Assembly: GCA_963995505.1 (NCBI GenBank)
Contig: OZ023186.1
Coordinates: forward strand, 1,488,001-1,552,000
From: Hypericum androsaemum
Lineage: Eukaryota > Streptophyta > Magnoliopsida > Malpighiales > Hypericaceae
Direction of reading: 5' to 3'
DNA: 64,000 nucleotides
Shown piece after piece: positions 43,565 to 55,846 of the stretch. Under the pieces are notes generated by a model. That model worked only from the letters and a program-made list of their open reading frames with translations. It searched no databases and was not told the DNA's origin. The position numbers and the translations under genes are program-made. The first letter of the stretch is position 1. Every line of letters starts with the position of its first letter.

Positions 43565-46500
43565 ATGGCTCTAACTTCCAACTGTTTCCAGTTCCCTCCA
43601 CTTGTAAACCCGTCAAGGAAGCACAAGTTCCTGCAAATTTGCCATGTTGGAGGTGATCATCATCATCATCACTATCACAAGCTACACAAGAGGACAGACC
43701 TTGTACTAGGCTCCCACCATAAGATATCCTATGATCATTGTAAGAAAGCTGCAGTTTGCATGTCTCAGAGGCAGCAGCAGGAGTTTGAGGCTGAGAGGCT
43801 GTTCTCCAACCTTAACCAGGCCACGTTGAAGAGAGAACCTGGTAAACTACTTTCTTGTCTTCCTTGATTCCGGTACACGTAGAATCTTGATATCCGACCA
43901 AAACGTTGCTATGACCACGTTAGAATCCTTATGTCCAACTATCGAGCGTGTAAATCAGCTATTTAGAGGTCGCGAGTTCGAGTAGTGATAATTCAACTGA
44001 ATGAGACATTGTCCCCGTTTGTGGTCCGACCTGGCTGAAACCCAGATTAATCGGCCTGGTGGGTATTTTTCTCATCCAAGCTGTGATTTTGTTGTTGTGC
44101 CAGGAAGCCTGTCTAGTGCAATACTCCTGGTTGCTGGGACAACGGTATTAATTTACTCTGTTCTGCAAGTAGTGTAGATGCATAGGTAAGATAGTGAATT
44201 TCCCTTGCTGCTTATTTTCTGATGTTGCAAATGAATTATCTGACTAGGTGGGAGCTGGTATCCTCGCCATTCCCGCAGTGACTCAAGAATCCGGTTTCCT
44301 AGCATCTGCAGTTGCTTGCATTCTTTGTTGGATCTTCATGGTAATGATCTTTACCCGTATTTGATGTCGTTTCTGTCGAATCAAGTGTGGTCCACTGAGT
44401 TGTCTTTGGTCAAATTCTCTGATCAATTCAATTCGCGAGCCAATGTGGGATGGCTTGGCTTCTCCTTAGGGCTGTATCCCCTAATTTTCAGGCTTATCGT
44501 GCATGTGATTGTTGTTTGTTGCGACTTCAGAATCTTAAAATTCTATAATGACTTCACATTTGACAGTAAAATGCAGGTTGTTACCGGGCTGCTTGTTGCC
44601 GAGGTGAATGTAAACACAATGTGTGAGCTAGGCTCTGGTGGAGTATCACTGGTAATCACATCAAGGATAAGCAATGCTCATATTTTCGTGCTGCTATGTG
44701 GCTATAGACATTCACCTTCGTGTTCGAGTTCCGAATGCTTGCCGAAATTTCTACATCTTTTATGCTCTTTATCTTGTCAGTTAGAAGCACCTTGCAGCTC
44801 TTGCATTCTTCGCGCCTTTGCGGATGCACTTCATCTCGCAGTCCTATAGATGAATTCTATATTTCCGATCGCTCTTCATACCTCTTCAACTGTGTGGCTG
44901 ATTTCAGGTGTCCATGGCCAAGAGAACTCTTGGAACAATTGGTGTGCAGATAGCCTGGTAAGGACGTGACTCGTTTTCGTTTAACGCGTTCCCTTGAAGT
45001 AAACTGCATAGGATTGAGCAAATTGTCATATGGACTTCTCTAGCACAAACAGAACTCTTTGCTTGCTGTTACTTGATCCGAGCTTGTCTTGCAGCTGGTC
45101 CTACATATTTATCCATTATGCTCTTCTAGTTGCTTACATAGCTCGCTCCTCGGATATACTGTCAAGCTATCTCGGCATTCCATTGTAAGAATCGTAGCTT
45201 CCACGTTTACACATCTGATGGTTCTACAAGATTGCCGCACCTCTTTTGCTGGTTGCTGGTCAATGGACTTGAGAAACTTGACAGGTTCTGAATGAATATT
45301 GCAGATGGCAAAGCGCAACTTTATTCTCTTTGGTGCTTGGTGGCATATGCTACTACGGAAGGTCGGTGCCTGCTCTTTGAAGTATGCAATCGATTGTATT
45401 AGTTTTGACTTTCAGCTGTGTTCATCTGTAGTCAGCGCTTCATCGGTGCTGTCAACGGAGTTTTGGTATTCGGGATCGTTACTTCGTTCACAGCACTTGT
45501 GGTAATGTCTTTCTCTGTTTTATTCTTCGCTAAATTCCCGCACGCCAATGTAGCCTTGCCTGTTAGTTCATAATCTTCGCACTTGGGGCAAGAATTATGT
45601 AGATTTTTGTTTCGTTGCAGGCGGTCGCAAGCGGAAACCTGCACCTGGATGCTCTTCTGAGAACCAATTTTGAAGCTGTTCCTATGAGCATACCCATAAT
45701 TGCACTTTCATTTGTTTACCAGGTAAGATGACCACCATTTATCCATCCAAGATGCAAGAAAAAATAGTCATACCTCTGGTTTTGTTCATTCCAGAACGTC
45801 GTACCGGTTCTTTGCACGAATCTTGAAGGAGACCTATCAAAAGTAAGGTGACAATTTTGTATCTTTATAGTTAGTGATCAAGACGTCTATGTACTAAAAT
45901 AGCTTCACAGGCCGTATCTTATGTACCTCCTCCAACTTGTCTGATTTCAGGAAGGCCATCGTCTTTGGAACAGCAATACCCCTCGGATTGTTTCTCGTAT
46001 GGAATGCTGTTATCCTCGGATCATTAACGAATCCGGAGATAGCTGATAAGGCATTGGATCCGTTGCAGCAACTGCGTTCATCTAGCGGAGCTGTTGGAGT
46101 GAGATCCTTATAACATCAGTTCAATCTCTTCGAATGTTACTTCCAATCCCACAACAACAACAACATTTAACACACATGCACTACATCTCATTCTGCAGCC
46201 AATAATTGAAGTATTCTCCCTCCTTGCCATTGCGACGTCTTATATCGGGTTCGTTCTGGGCCTTTCCGACTTCCTTGCTGACTGTGAGTTGATTGATCTC
46301 CCTGCTCTCTGAGTCCAACACTAATGCAATTGTCCTGGCCTTGACTTCTGTCAATCATGTTCTTCTCAGTACTGAAACTCCCATCCGGACAGAATAGGCC
46401 TCTTCCATACATCTTGACGTTGATACCGCCCCTCGCATTATCGCAACTGGATCCCGAAATATTTTTCAAAGCCTTGGACTTTGCAGGAACCTATGGAGGT

Positions 46501-46772
46501 ATGTATAGCTTCTGCACGTCCCTCATTTGGTATACGGACACCTACTAGAGTTCATCAACGTTGACCTCGTGTTCTTCGTAGTGTTGGTGCTGTTCGGAAT
46601 TCTTCCTGCTGCAATGTCTTGGTCAGATAGGTACTCAACTTCCCCCTCATCAACATCATCCTTGAAGCTGCCGGAGCTGGTTCCCGGAGGCAAAGTCACC
46701 CTCGCTCTCGTCATGGGCGGCGCGGGGTTCGTTATCCTGTCCGAATTATTCGAGAACTTTGCACGCCAATAG
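43565..46772 (+). CDS. Plastid Trp/Tyr-permease-family transporter (tyrosine-specific transport protein-like), 486 aa
   Basis: Fourteen exons (43565-43841, 44104-44144, 44248-44340, 44577-44651, 44908-44957, 45095-45184, 45305-45361, 45432-45501, 45621-45722, 45795-45847, 45951-46098, 46199-46283, 46370-46498, 46582-46772) join to 486 codons plus TAG with GT-AG borders. Residues 1-90 are a probable transit peptide with an HHHHHYHKLHK cluster at about 32-42. The membrane part starts SAILLVAGTTVGAGILAIP, the first helix and unwound GAGI motif of the aromatic amino-acid permease family, followed by about ten more hydrophobic helices. It is probably an envelope transporter for aromatic amino acids. 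Substrate is inferred from family. Confidence 0.92.
43930..44065 (+). repeat. Possible tRNA-derived SINE remnant in transporter intron 1
   Basis: AGGTCGCGAGTTCGAGT (about 43967-43983) resembles a pol III B box, as in plant SINE heads, with a weak A-box-like stretch upstream. No clear tail or TSD was found. Confidence 0.25.
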
Positions 46773-47768
46773 GGACAAGAGCATTGCAAAGATCATTGTT
46801 TAGCTGAGCATTTCTGAGTAGAGCAGTGGGAGACCTGTAGATGTTCTGCTGATACAATGTCAAAATGAAGGAGAAAATTATAGTTTAGTCCCTGGTGTTT
46901 GTAAAATTAATCAATTTTGTCCCTGAGTTGAACATACAGAACCAAATCGAAAAAAACCTCGGGAAACCACAATCAAACACTGCCGGCGTCGAGGCTCAAG
47001 ATCGACCCTCCTCTGGCACCGGTTTATTTTAATTTGGTCATATTATTCTTTTGATTAGGATTTGGTCAACAATGCTTTGGTTTTTTATAACACCGGTTAA
47101 TACTCATTGAGCCAATCAATTCAAATTCAAGTTGGATAAAATATTTTCAGAAAATTTTAACAAATAATGTGCTTAGACTGTAATCTTTTCTTTTGTTTTG
47201 TCATTTTAGTTAAAAAACATTATGTTGTATTCAAAATCGATTTTCGGAGAAAAAAAATTGAGTCAGTAACTAATCGCGGTTTCAAAACATAGGTTTAATA
47301 TAACCATCGTAAAAAATAAAATTCCCTATAAGTTTTTGAGATAATTTAGCAACTATAAATATTTTTTAGTTTTAATGTAAATTAGCCAACAAAATTAAGA
47401 ATGTTTTAACTTAACCAACGAGTGTTTTCAACCGGATTGTAATGACAAATATAATGTTTTAATTCGGACTTAGATTAGTATCTTAATATAAAACCAAAAA
47501 ATTAGCGGACGATTATCCACCCGGGATTAGATTGAGTTCAGAATACCTTTATTTCGAACTGTTTGGACAAAAAAACATGCGAAATTTTTTGTAAAAAAAT
47601 TAAAATACATGGGAAAAATAAAAAAAGTTTGCTTGCGACAAGAGATCACCAACGCAATCTAGATTTGAGTCGCACCAACGAGAAAAGAAGGAATATGCCA
47701 ACTCCCAAAAAATTTCCTAAATAGAAAACACCCAATCATACCTCAAACTAGGGTTTTGGACAAAACAC
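46773..47768. other. Intergenic between transporter and eEF1B-beta
   Basis: AT-rich. 46870-46960 has text like common plant repeats (TTAGTCCCTGGTGTTTG). A TIR-element fragment lies at 47517-47632. No gene seen. Confidence 0.5.
47517..47632. mobile_element. Fragment of the 7864/9480 TIR family, copy 4
   Basis: GGGATTAGATTGAGTTCAGA, then TTTCGAACTGTTTGGAC and CATGGGAAAAATAAAAAAAG align with the left part of copy 2 (9483-9590). The right half and end are missing. Confidence 0.55.
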
Positions 47769-47845
47769 ATATAAAACCTCCTTCCATTAATCCCGTCTCC
47801 CTCTCTCTCTCTCTCTCCCTTTATCGTCTCTCCCTCCTCTAACTA
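47769..47845 (+). promoter_or_regulatory. eEF1B-beta core promoter with CT-rich initiator region
   Basis: ATATAAAA at 47769-47776 is a plausible TATA box. It is followed by a run of CT dinucleotides (about 47797-47820) and a CT-rich leader to the ATG at 47865. Pyrimidine-rich leaders are typical of plant translation-factor genes. Confidence 0.6.
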
Positions 47846-47864
47846 GCAGCAGCGAGACCCAACA

Positions 47865-49425
47865 ATGGCCATCACCTTCTCAGATCTCCACACCGAGTCC
47901 GGCCTCAAGGCCCTCGACGGATTCCTCGCCGGGAAATCCTACGTCTCTGGGTAGGTTTCCAAGTTTCAAAACGACTCAATTTTTAACCTGCTTTTGAAGT
48001 TAAGAGTTTACCTGCAGTTGATTTTTAGGGATTCATCTTGTGGGTACGTTTCGAATTTTAAAAAGATCCGTTTTTTAAGCTGCTCTTGAAGTAAAGTTCT
48101 CACCTTTTACCGATTTTGACTAAAATGCCCAATTTTCAGCTGCTATTGAAGTGAAGTTTTGACCTTCATTGGAATTTCTTTTGTGGGTTCAGGGATAGCA
48201 TCACAAAGGACGATGTTAAGGTGTACGCCGCCGTTTCGGGTAAGCCGGGAGGGTCTTTCCCCAATGCCAGCAAGTGGTACGAGTGCGTCTCTTCGCAGCT
48301 TGCCAAAAGGTTGGTCCTTTGCTTCTTCTTTGTGTAGGTGTTTGCTTTAGCTTTCTGGGTTCTCCTTGGATGGTATTTGATTGGTTTGGTGTTTTGGGTT
48401 TGTGTGGTTCAGCTTTCCGGGTAAGGCTGTCGGTGTGAAGATTGGTGGAGGAGCTGCCACTGCTGCTGAAGTCGTCCCCGCCCCAGCAGCGGAGGTTTGT
48501 TCTGTTTCTTGTTTCACTTCTCTGGCTCTTTCGAAAGAGTTTTGGTGTGTGAATTTGGCGGTGTAGTGGTTGGGTTCTAGTTTGATTAGTATCTGTGTTA
48601 TGGATCATTCTGATTTGGTTTGATTTAAGTGTTGGATCCTACACGGCGGATTTAATTTGTAATCTGAAAGAACAAGATAAAAGTTTTCATGTTCTATGAC
48701 TTGGTGAATGTGACTGACTAGATTTCTCCCTGCAGGCTGCTGGAGATGATGATGATGACGATTTGGGTCTGTTTGAGGATGAGACTGAGGAAGATAAAAA
48801 GGCAGCTGAGGAGAGGGAGGCAGCTAAGAAGCCTGCAAAAAAGAAAGAGAGTAAGCTTTCTTTCTGTTACAACGGTTTCTGCTATTAACCTGATGTTTAT
48901 GTAGTAGGACATCGATCTCATGCCTCGCCCTTGAATCATGACTCTTACTACAGCCGGATGTTACTGTCTAGTCAATGCCATTTTTACAGTTATTCCAATG
49001 AGCCACTAAGCAATTTATCTTGTCTGCGATTCTCTTCTGTAGGCGGAAAGTCTTCCGTTCTTTTGGATGTCAAGCCATGGGATGATGAGACCGACATGAA
49101 AAAGTTAGAAGAAGAAGTCAGGAAAATTGAGATGCCCGGTCTCCTGTGGGGAGCATGTAAGTATTTCATGACTCACTATCAAGATTTCCGTTGGTTCATT
49201 TTCTATCTTTCGGTTGCATAATTTCCAGTGCTAATACTTGATGTTGATGCCTTTGTTTCAGCAAAACTTGTGCCGGTTGGTTACGGAATTAAGAAGCTGC
49301 AGATCATGATGACCATCGTCGACGACCTCGTGTCAGTTGACGATCTCATCGAGGACAGGCTCACTGTCGAGCCCTGCAGCGAATATGTCCAGAGCTGCGA
49401 TATCGCTGCCTTCAACAAAATCTGA
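47865..49425 (+). CDS. Translation elongation factor eEF1B beta subunit (EF-1-beta), 225 aa
   Basis: Six exons (47865-47950, 48193-48309, 48413-48494, 48736-48850, 49043-49156, 49262-49425) join to 225 codons plus TGA, the usual plant length. The N-terminal domain starts [20 protein letters not shown]. The middle is Ala-rich, then acidic ([20 protein letters not shown]) and Lys-rich. The C-terminal nucleotide-exchange domain starts [16 protein letters not shown] and ends CDIAAFNKI, with [10 protein letters not shown] in between. It recharges eEF1A with GTP in the cytosolic elongation cycle. No defect seen. Confidence 0.97.
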
Positions 49426-50467
49426 GAACAGAGCTTTAAATTTTATTTATCCTGTGTCAATTTTGATTTAACTCTTGGACAACCAAAGTTTTGGTGGGTC
49501 ACAATGTCATTTTCTTAAAGTTTTTATGTTAACCTGAGAAACATCTGGGACATATAAAAAGCTTTGGTTATATGATGTCTCAATGTCCATTTAGGAGTGA
49601 TTTGCTGATGGCTCTAACCTAATAAATGGTAGAATTTGTAGAACCTGAGAAAGACTTGAGCCTTTAAATTTAAGAAAATGTTGAAATCTAATATTCAATT
49701 GACACCATTCTAAAATAGTAAATTATTTGAATTTTGACCTCGTGCAAATTCCTTCCTGTCTGATACTCTGATTGTTATATATGAAATGTAACCTATTTTG
49801 TTATGTTTTTCAATCATATCAAACACAATTTTTCGTACTTTGAAACTCATTTGATTGCAGCAGTAGCCAAAACATATAACTTGAAAATCTTAATCTCAGC
49901 GTATTCTGAACTGAAATTTTTATAATACTTGATCTACAAGCATGATTTGATATTAATAAATGGTCTGAACTTCTTCTTTTTCAATTTTTAAAAGAACAAT
50001 GGTTTAATAAGTCGGATGCACATAAAATTATTGATTGTGTAATGGGAAGTTGAATTCCCACTCCCTTTTCCGTGGGAATTCGAAAACGAGTTTAACAATA
50101 CACAGGGATCAATGCCAGAAGAAAAGTCACATTCTTCTTTCAACCGTCGTTCTCTACTTAGGCTTAGAGAAAGGGTCCACTTATATATATATAAGAGGAA
50201 TTTTATTACTCTAAAAAAAATCCAAGATAATTATACCAAGATAAATACATCATACGGAACTAGATAATAATATATGTATATATATCAACTTATATAAAAA
50301 AGATAATAATATATCAAAATAGTAAACTACTAGATAAATACTATCCAACTCCCTTGATCAAATAATACAAACATAGAAATCTGAATATCCACGCTTCAAA
50401 TATTAATTAGCGGTTCAAATATGATGTGATATCAATCAAAAAATATATAATAGAGAAATATGATAAT
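49426..50467. other. 3' flank of eEF1B-beta and AT-rich intergenic DNA
   Basis: A T-rich 3' UTR to about 49620, then very AT-rich DNA with TATATA runs (50180-50300). No gene or clear element seen before the copia target duplication at 50468. Confidence 0.5.
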
Positions 50468-50472
50468 ATAAT

Positions 50473-51390
50473 TGTTGATTGTAGGAGTTGGTGTACTTGA
50501 TTAGGATCACTTCAGTCGAGGCAAGTGTTGGACACTTTCTCCGTAAGACGAGATTGCCCCGTATATTTCAGTGCGGTACGGGCTTCGGCAATCGTCCCCA
50601 AGATACAACGACTGTTTAGGGCGTTTCCAAGACTGTTGCACACGTATCTCGAAACTTTCGGGCGAACCCTTATATACCCAGAACTTTCGGGACTCTTTTC
50701 TAGATGAAGAACGGGGGGGAGAGGAGAAGACAACAATGCTAGAAGGTGCATGTGCTGCTGAGATGAGGATTCTGGCAGGGGGACAGGCCTATTTATAGGC
50801 TGGAGGAGGCAGGCAGCCAGCCACCCCGAAGAGACGCGTCCGCTCGGCCAACAGGCTGACTGGCTGCGCTCGCGCCCTTTCGCGGGAGATCTCGCACTCC
50901 TTCGGCCTTCTGGAAGCCTCCTGGACGTTCCAGTCCGTCGTGCCTCTTCGGCGGCCAACCTGAAGGCGCTCGCAGCTCCTCGTCGCTTAGGTAGCTGCGC
51001 AGCTGCCTCCGGGCCCGGGCAAAATACTTAAGGCTCCTCCAGCTCCTCGCGACGATGCGCACGTGCGAAGTGCCAAGTGCGCGACAAAGCGCCCATTGCG
51101 ACCTGCGTCCAATGCGCCATGCGCACACGCACGTGCGCGAGCGCGTGCTCGTGCTCGTGCTCGTGCTCGGACGGTGCTTCGCACCGTCCTCGCAGGCAGC
51201 CAGCGGTGGGTCAGCCTTTTGGGTAGCCAATCAAGTTGATAGGCAAGGAGGGAAATTCCTTATAAACAAGGAAATCCTCCTTGCTCTAATCAATGTGGGA
51301 TTGCAACCTTTCCACTTCCCTTTTGGGCCTCCACTTTGGGCCTTACCATTTTGGGCCAAATGCATTAAAGTATGCATTCATAACCCAACA
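50473..51390 (-). repeat. 3' LTR (918 bp)
   Basis: Ends TGTTGATTGTAGG and AACCCAACA. It holds a block (about 50600-50785) missing from the other LTR, CCTATTTATAGG (possible TATA), and a CpG-rich stretch of GTGCTC and GCGCAC repeats (51120-51170). ATCCCCCAC at 51391-51399 is the complement of the polypurine tract. Confidence 0.9.
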
Positions 51391-51933
51391 ATCCCCCACA
51401 TGAATGATGATTAATGCATGCAGACTCTAATCGAAAGTTCTGACGTGTTATTATTGCATCGAGACAGGTAGCTTGCGGCTTTGAACCTTCTCTAGTAATA
51501 TGTTATCGGATTTACTCGCTGCTCGGTGAACGTGATGTCTTGAACCGTCAGCTTTTGGTGTAAACCAAGACAATAACATTTACACAATAATAACCCTAGT
51601 ATATTTAGGTTCTCACGTTGTGTCCGTTTCGGCCATGGACCGTATCTTGGATTCATAAGTGTTTTTCCCATTTGAAGCGGCCTCACTTCACACTTACATA
51701 GGTGATCTCCTATCAGGAGTATCCTGCCATACTCCACCTTAATCAAGGTATAGGAATCATTAAAAGCGTAATGCTTATCCTTACCACACCTCTGCAGGTT
51801 AATACCTGGGCAGCTTCTGAGAATGAGATAAATTCCAGGTGATTCACTGAACCCTCCATAACTTAGTTGTCTCATTGAACCAAGTTCGTGGGATCTCCAC
51901 TCATCATGGTTGAGTTACCGCTATGAATGTTCT

Positions 51934-54303
51934 TTAGTGTGTGGATTTTAATCCCATTCCCCTTACTGCATTGTACATTTGATCTCTATTGATTCCTTTT
52001 GTAAAAGGATCAGCTAAGTTGTCCTTGGACTTTACATAGTTAATGGTGATCACCCCACTAGAGATCAACTGTCTAACGGTATTGTGTCTCCGACGGATAT
52101 GTCGAGACTTTCCGTTGTACAATGTACTTTGTGCTCTCCCGATTGCAGACATGCTATCACAATGTATCAATACGGGAGGCACCGGTTTACTCCAGCACGG
52201 AATATCCTCTAGGAAGTTTCTAAGCCATTCAGCTTCTTCCCCAGCTTTATCTAGCGCTATAAACTCCGACTCCATGGTGGATCGAGCTATGCACGTTTGT
52301 TTAGAGGACTTCCAAGACACAGCTCCTCCTCCTATGGTGAATACGTATCCACTCGTAGATTTGGTGTCCTTAGTGTCTGATATCCAGTTTGCGTCACTGT
52401 ATCCTTCTAATACAGCTGGATATTTAGCATAATGTATCCCATGGTTTATGGTATGTTTTAAATACCGTAAAACCCTTTCCAGAGCTAGCCAGTGATCCTT
52501 TCCTGGATTACTTGTGAATCTACTAAGTTTACTAACTGAGTACGCAATATCGGGATGAGTGCAGTTTGTTAAATACATCAAGCTCCCGATAATTTGCGCA
52601 TACTTCAGTTGAGATACTGGGTCCCCTCGATTCTTGGCTAAGTGTAGATTCAAATCTACTGGAGTCTTAACCGGAGGTTTGTCAAAAGCTTCAAATTTCT
52701 TGAGCACGCTTTCCACGTAGTGGGATTGTGTCAAGATAATTTCGTCAGCTTTCCTAGAAATTTTTATTCCTAGTATGACGTCTGCCAGACCCATATCTTT
52801 CATGTCAAAATGGTTCTTTAACATGTTCTTAGTTTTCACAATAACCTCTTTATTGCTTCCCATAATTAGTAAGTCATCTACATAGAGACATACAATTACG
52901 TAAGCTTCAGGTGTGCCCTTAATGTAAACACATTTATCGCACTCATTGATCTTAAATCTATTTGACAGCATTGTTCCGTCAAATTTCTCGTGCCACTGTT
53001 TCGGCGCTTGTTTTAGCCCGTATAGTGACTTGACTAGTCGTCATACTTTATGCTCTTGACCCGGAGCCACAAACCCTTCAGGTTGTTCCATGTATATCTC
53101 CTCTTCCAGTTCTCCATTTAGGAAAGCTGTTTTTACGTCCATTTGATGGATCTCGAGGTTATAGAGTGCTGCAACAGCTATGAGTACTCTAATCGATGTG
53201 ATTCTTGTGACCGGTGAATATGTGTCAAAGAAATCATATCCCTCCTTCTGTTTGAACCCCTTAGCTACCAATCGAGCTTTGTACTTGTCGATTGATCCAT
53301 CAGCTTTGTATTTCCTTTTTAGGATCCACCTACATCCCAAAGGTTTGCAGCCCGGTGGGAGATCCACGATTTCCCACGTGTGGTTTTGCATAATGGATTC
53401 TATCTCACTATTGATAGCTTCCTTCCAGAGAGGAGCATCTGGACTGGACAATGCCTCTTGGATTGTCCTGGGTTCATCTTCTAACGCATAGGTTAGATAG
53501 TCCGGACCGAAAGATTTGGTTACCTTCGTCCGTTTACTACGTCTAGGTTCATCATCTTTCTGATTTGACCCTTGCGTAGTCTCGTGAGCCCTTTTCTTCG
53601 GACTTGCTTCCTTTCTTTCCTTATTAGGAAAGCTATCTTCAAAAAACATTGCGTTCCTTGATTCTATGACCATTCCCGTGTTTATCTCAGGGTTTTCAGA
53701 TTTATGCACCAAGAATCGATAAGCACTACTATTTTGCGCATATCCGATAAAGATGTAATCAATGGTCTTGGGTCCTATTCGCACCTGCTTAGGCTTAGGT
53801 ACTTCGACCTTTGCTAGGCACCCCCACACTTTAAGGTAATCGTAGGAAGGCTTCCTTCCTTTCCATAGTTCATATGGGGTTTTATCCCTTTTCTTGTGTG
53901 GCAATTTGTTTAGAATGTGGTTAGCTGAGAGCACAGCTTCCCCCCACATGTTCTGGGGTAAGCCCGAGCTAATCAACATAGCGTTCATCATCTCTTGAAG
54001 AGTTCGATTTTTGCGTTCAGCTACGCCATTCGATTGAGGTGAGTATGGAGCAGTCGTCTGATGAATAATGCCATGTTCTTGACAGAGTTCCTCAAACGGA
54101 GCTACGTATTCTCCTCCTCGATCACTTCGGATCATTTTGATTTTCACGCTGAGTTGATTTTCAACCTCATTCTTATATCTCTTAAAAGCATCAAGAGCTT
54201 CGTCTTTGCCCCTTAGGAGATATACGTAACAGTATCTCGTGCAATCATCGATAAACGTGATGAAGTATTTCTTCCCGCCTTTAGTTTGCACGTGTTTCAT
54301 ATC
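51934..54303 (-). pseudogene. Copia pol (integrase, RT, RNase H) with a TGA at 53043-53041
   Basis: The integrase continues from the gag frame across a TGA at 54306-54304: GGKKYFITFIDDCTRY, SDRGGEYVAPFEELC, SPQSNGVAERKNRT. RT has GCRWILKRKYKADGSI, MDVKTAFLNGELEEEIYM, then TGA at 53043, then [20 protein letters not shown] and [14 protein letters not shown]. RNase H has [30 protein letters not shown] and ADPFTKG. All key motifs are present. The two stops are the only lesions I see in the frame. Confidence 0.9.
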
Positions 54304-55818
54304 TCAAGTGTCCGTATGAATTAACTCTAAAGGCGTAGTACTTCTTTCCACTGAATGGAAAGGTGCTTTGGTCATTTTAGCCTCCACACATACTTCACAT
54401 TTATCGGATGGGTTGAACTCTAGATTCGGTAATAAATTTAAACTTACTAACTTTCTTAGCGAGTTTAGATTTACGTGTCCTAATCTACCATGCCATAAAT
54501 TAGAACACTCGGCCAAGTAAGAAGAAGCATTAACTTTATTTTCACCGTTAAAGGTGCGATGTACAGTTATTACATTCATCTTAAATAGCCCCCTTTCTAG
54601 ATAACCCTTTCCTATGAATTGACCCGCTTTGGTCAGTACAAACTTATCAGCCTCAAATACAAGCTTAAGACCGGCTTTGCTTAACAGTGAGCCAGAGACT
54701 AAGTTCTTGCGGATGTCCGGGACATGCAGCACATCCTTGAGGGTCAGCTCCTTTCCTGAGGTCAGCTTCAGGACCACCTTTCCCAGACCAACGACCTTGG
54801 ACGTTGCGGAGTTTCCCATGAACAGCTTTCGGCCGGTGATCGGGATATAGTTCGAGAACATCTCCTTGTCCGAGCAGACGTGGCGGGTAGCTCCAGTGTC
54901 CACGAACCACTCTCTCGGATTGTCCACCAGGTTGGCTTCAAACACTACGGCTGACAGATCCATCTGGGACAGATCTTCAGCTAGGTTAGCCTTTCCTTGG
55001 TTTTCCTTCTTCGGCTGGCGACAGTCCTTAGCCATGTGTCCGGATTTTCCGCAGTTGTAGCAATCTCCCTTGATCTTTTTCTTCTTGGGCTTTTGCTCCT
55101 TCTGCTTATCCTCGGACTTCTTCCTCTTCTTGCCACTTTTTCCCTCAGCGAGGTGCACGGTGGTCTCAGAGTTGGCCTTGCCTTGCTTGACTTCGGATTT
55201 TCGGTTGTCTTCCTCGATCCTTAGTCTCACTATCAGGTCTTCTAGGCCCATGTCCTTCCTCTTGTGCTTGAGGTAGCTCTTGAAGTCCTTCCACAGCGGG
55301 GGGAGCTTCTCGATCATCGCAGCTACTTGGAAGGACTCGCTGAGTTGCATCCCTTCGGCTTGGATCTCGTGAAGGATCAGCTGCAACTCTTGCACTTGGT
55401 CGATGACCTTCTTGGAGTCCACCATCTTGAAGTCGAGGAATCGTCCGACGATGAATTTCTTCGTCCCGGCATCCTCCGTTTTGTACTTCTTCTCGAGTGA
55501 ACTCCACAGCTCTTTAGCGGTCTTAGCTTCCGCGTAGACGTTGTAGAGCGTGTCGTCTAGTCCATTCAGGACGTAGTTCCGGCATAGGAAGTCGATGTGA
55601 CTCCATGCATCGAGGGCATTGATCTTCTGTTGATCTGCCTCATTTTCTGCCACCTTCGGAGCTTCCTCTTTCAGGAACCGAACTAGGTTGAGCGTCGTCA
55701 GGTAGAACAACATCTTCTGTTGCCACCTCTTGAACTCGGTACCGTTGAACTTGGCCGGCCTTTCGGCGTGGGCAGTTCCCGGGACCGCTGGCACTGGTGC
55801 TGAGCTTGTTGATGCCAT
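54304..55818 (-). CDS. Copia gag-protease frame
   Basis: ATG 55818 starts [14 protein letters not shown]. The gag core has [18 protein letters not shown] and [21 protein letters not shown] Lys-rich linker and zinc knuckle [14 protein letters not shown] follow. Protease has [12 protein letters not shown], and the pre-integrase region has [17 protein letters not shown]. It ends at TGA 54306-54304 in HTDT*DMKHV. The start lies only 29 bp inside the LTR, much closer than usual. Confidence 0.9.
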   Translation of the reverse strand: MASTSSAPVPAVPGTAHAERPAKFNGTEFKRWQQKMLFYLTTLNLVRFLKEEAPKVAENEADQQKINALDAWSHIDFLCRNYVLNGLDDTLYNVYAEAKTAKELWSSLEKKYKTEDAGTKKFIVGRFLDFKMVDSKKVIDQVQELQLILHEIQAEGMQLSESFQVAAMIEKLPPLWKDFKSYLKHKRKDMGLEDLIVRLRIEEDNRKSEVKQGKANSETTVHLAEGKSGKKRKKSEDKQKEQKPKKKKIKGDCYNCGKSGHMAKDCRQPKKENQGKANLAEDLSQMDLSAVVFEANLVDNPREWFVDTGATRHVCSDKEMFSNYIPITGRKLFMGNSATSKVVGLGKVVLKLTSGKELTLKDVLHVPDIRKNLVSGSLLSKAGLKLVFEADKFVLTKAGQFIGKGYLERGLFKMNVITVHRTFNGENKVNASSYLAECSNLWHGRLGHVNLNSLRKLVSLNLLPNLEFNPSDKCEVCVEAKMTKAPFHSVERSTTPLELIHTDT

Positions 55819-55820
55819 CT

Positions 55821-55846
55821 TCAAGTACACAATCTCGTCTTACGAA
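55821..55846 (-). other. Abnormal leader lacking a primer-binding site, made of inverted LTR pieces
   Basis: CAATCTCGTCTTACG (55830-55844) is the exact inverted complement of CGTAAGACGAGATTG in the LTR (55916-55930). TCAAGTACAC (55821-55830) is the inverted complement of GTGTACTTGA (55865-55874). No TGG-initial primer-binding site follows the LTR. Confidence 0.75.

Noticed and set aside
50512..51414. Arg/Ala-rich and Cys/Arg frames (for example RARARARAR near 51100) as small peptide genes
   Set aside because: They come from GCGCAC/GTGCTC repeats within the LTR and recur, altered, in the other LTR. They vary with repeat length.
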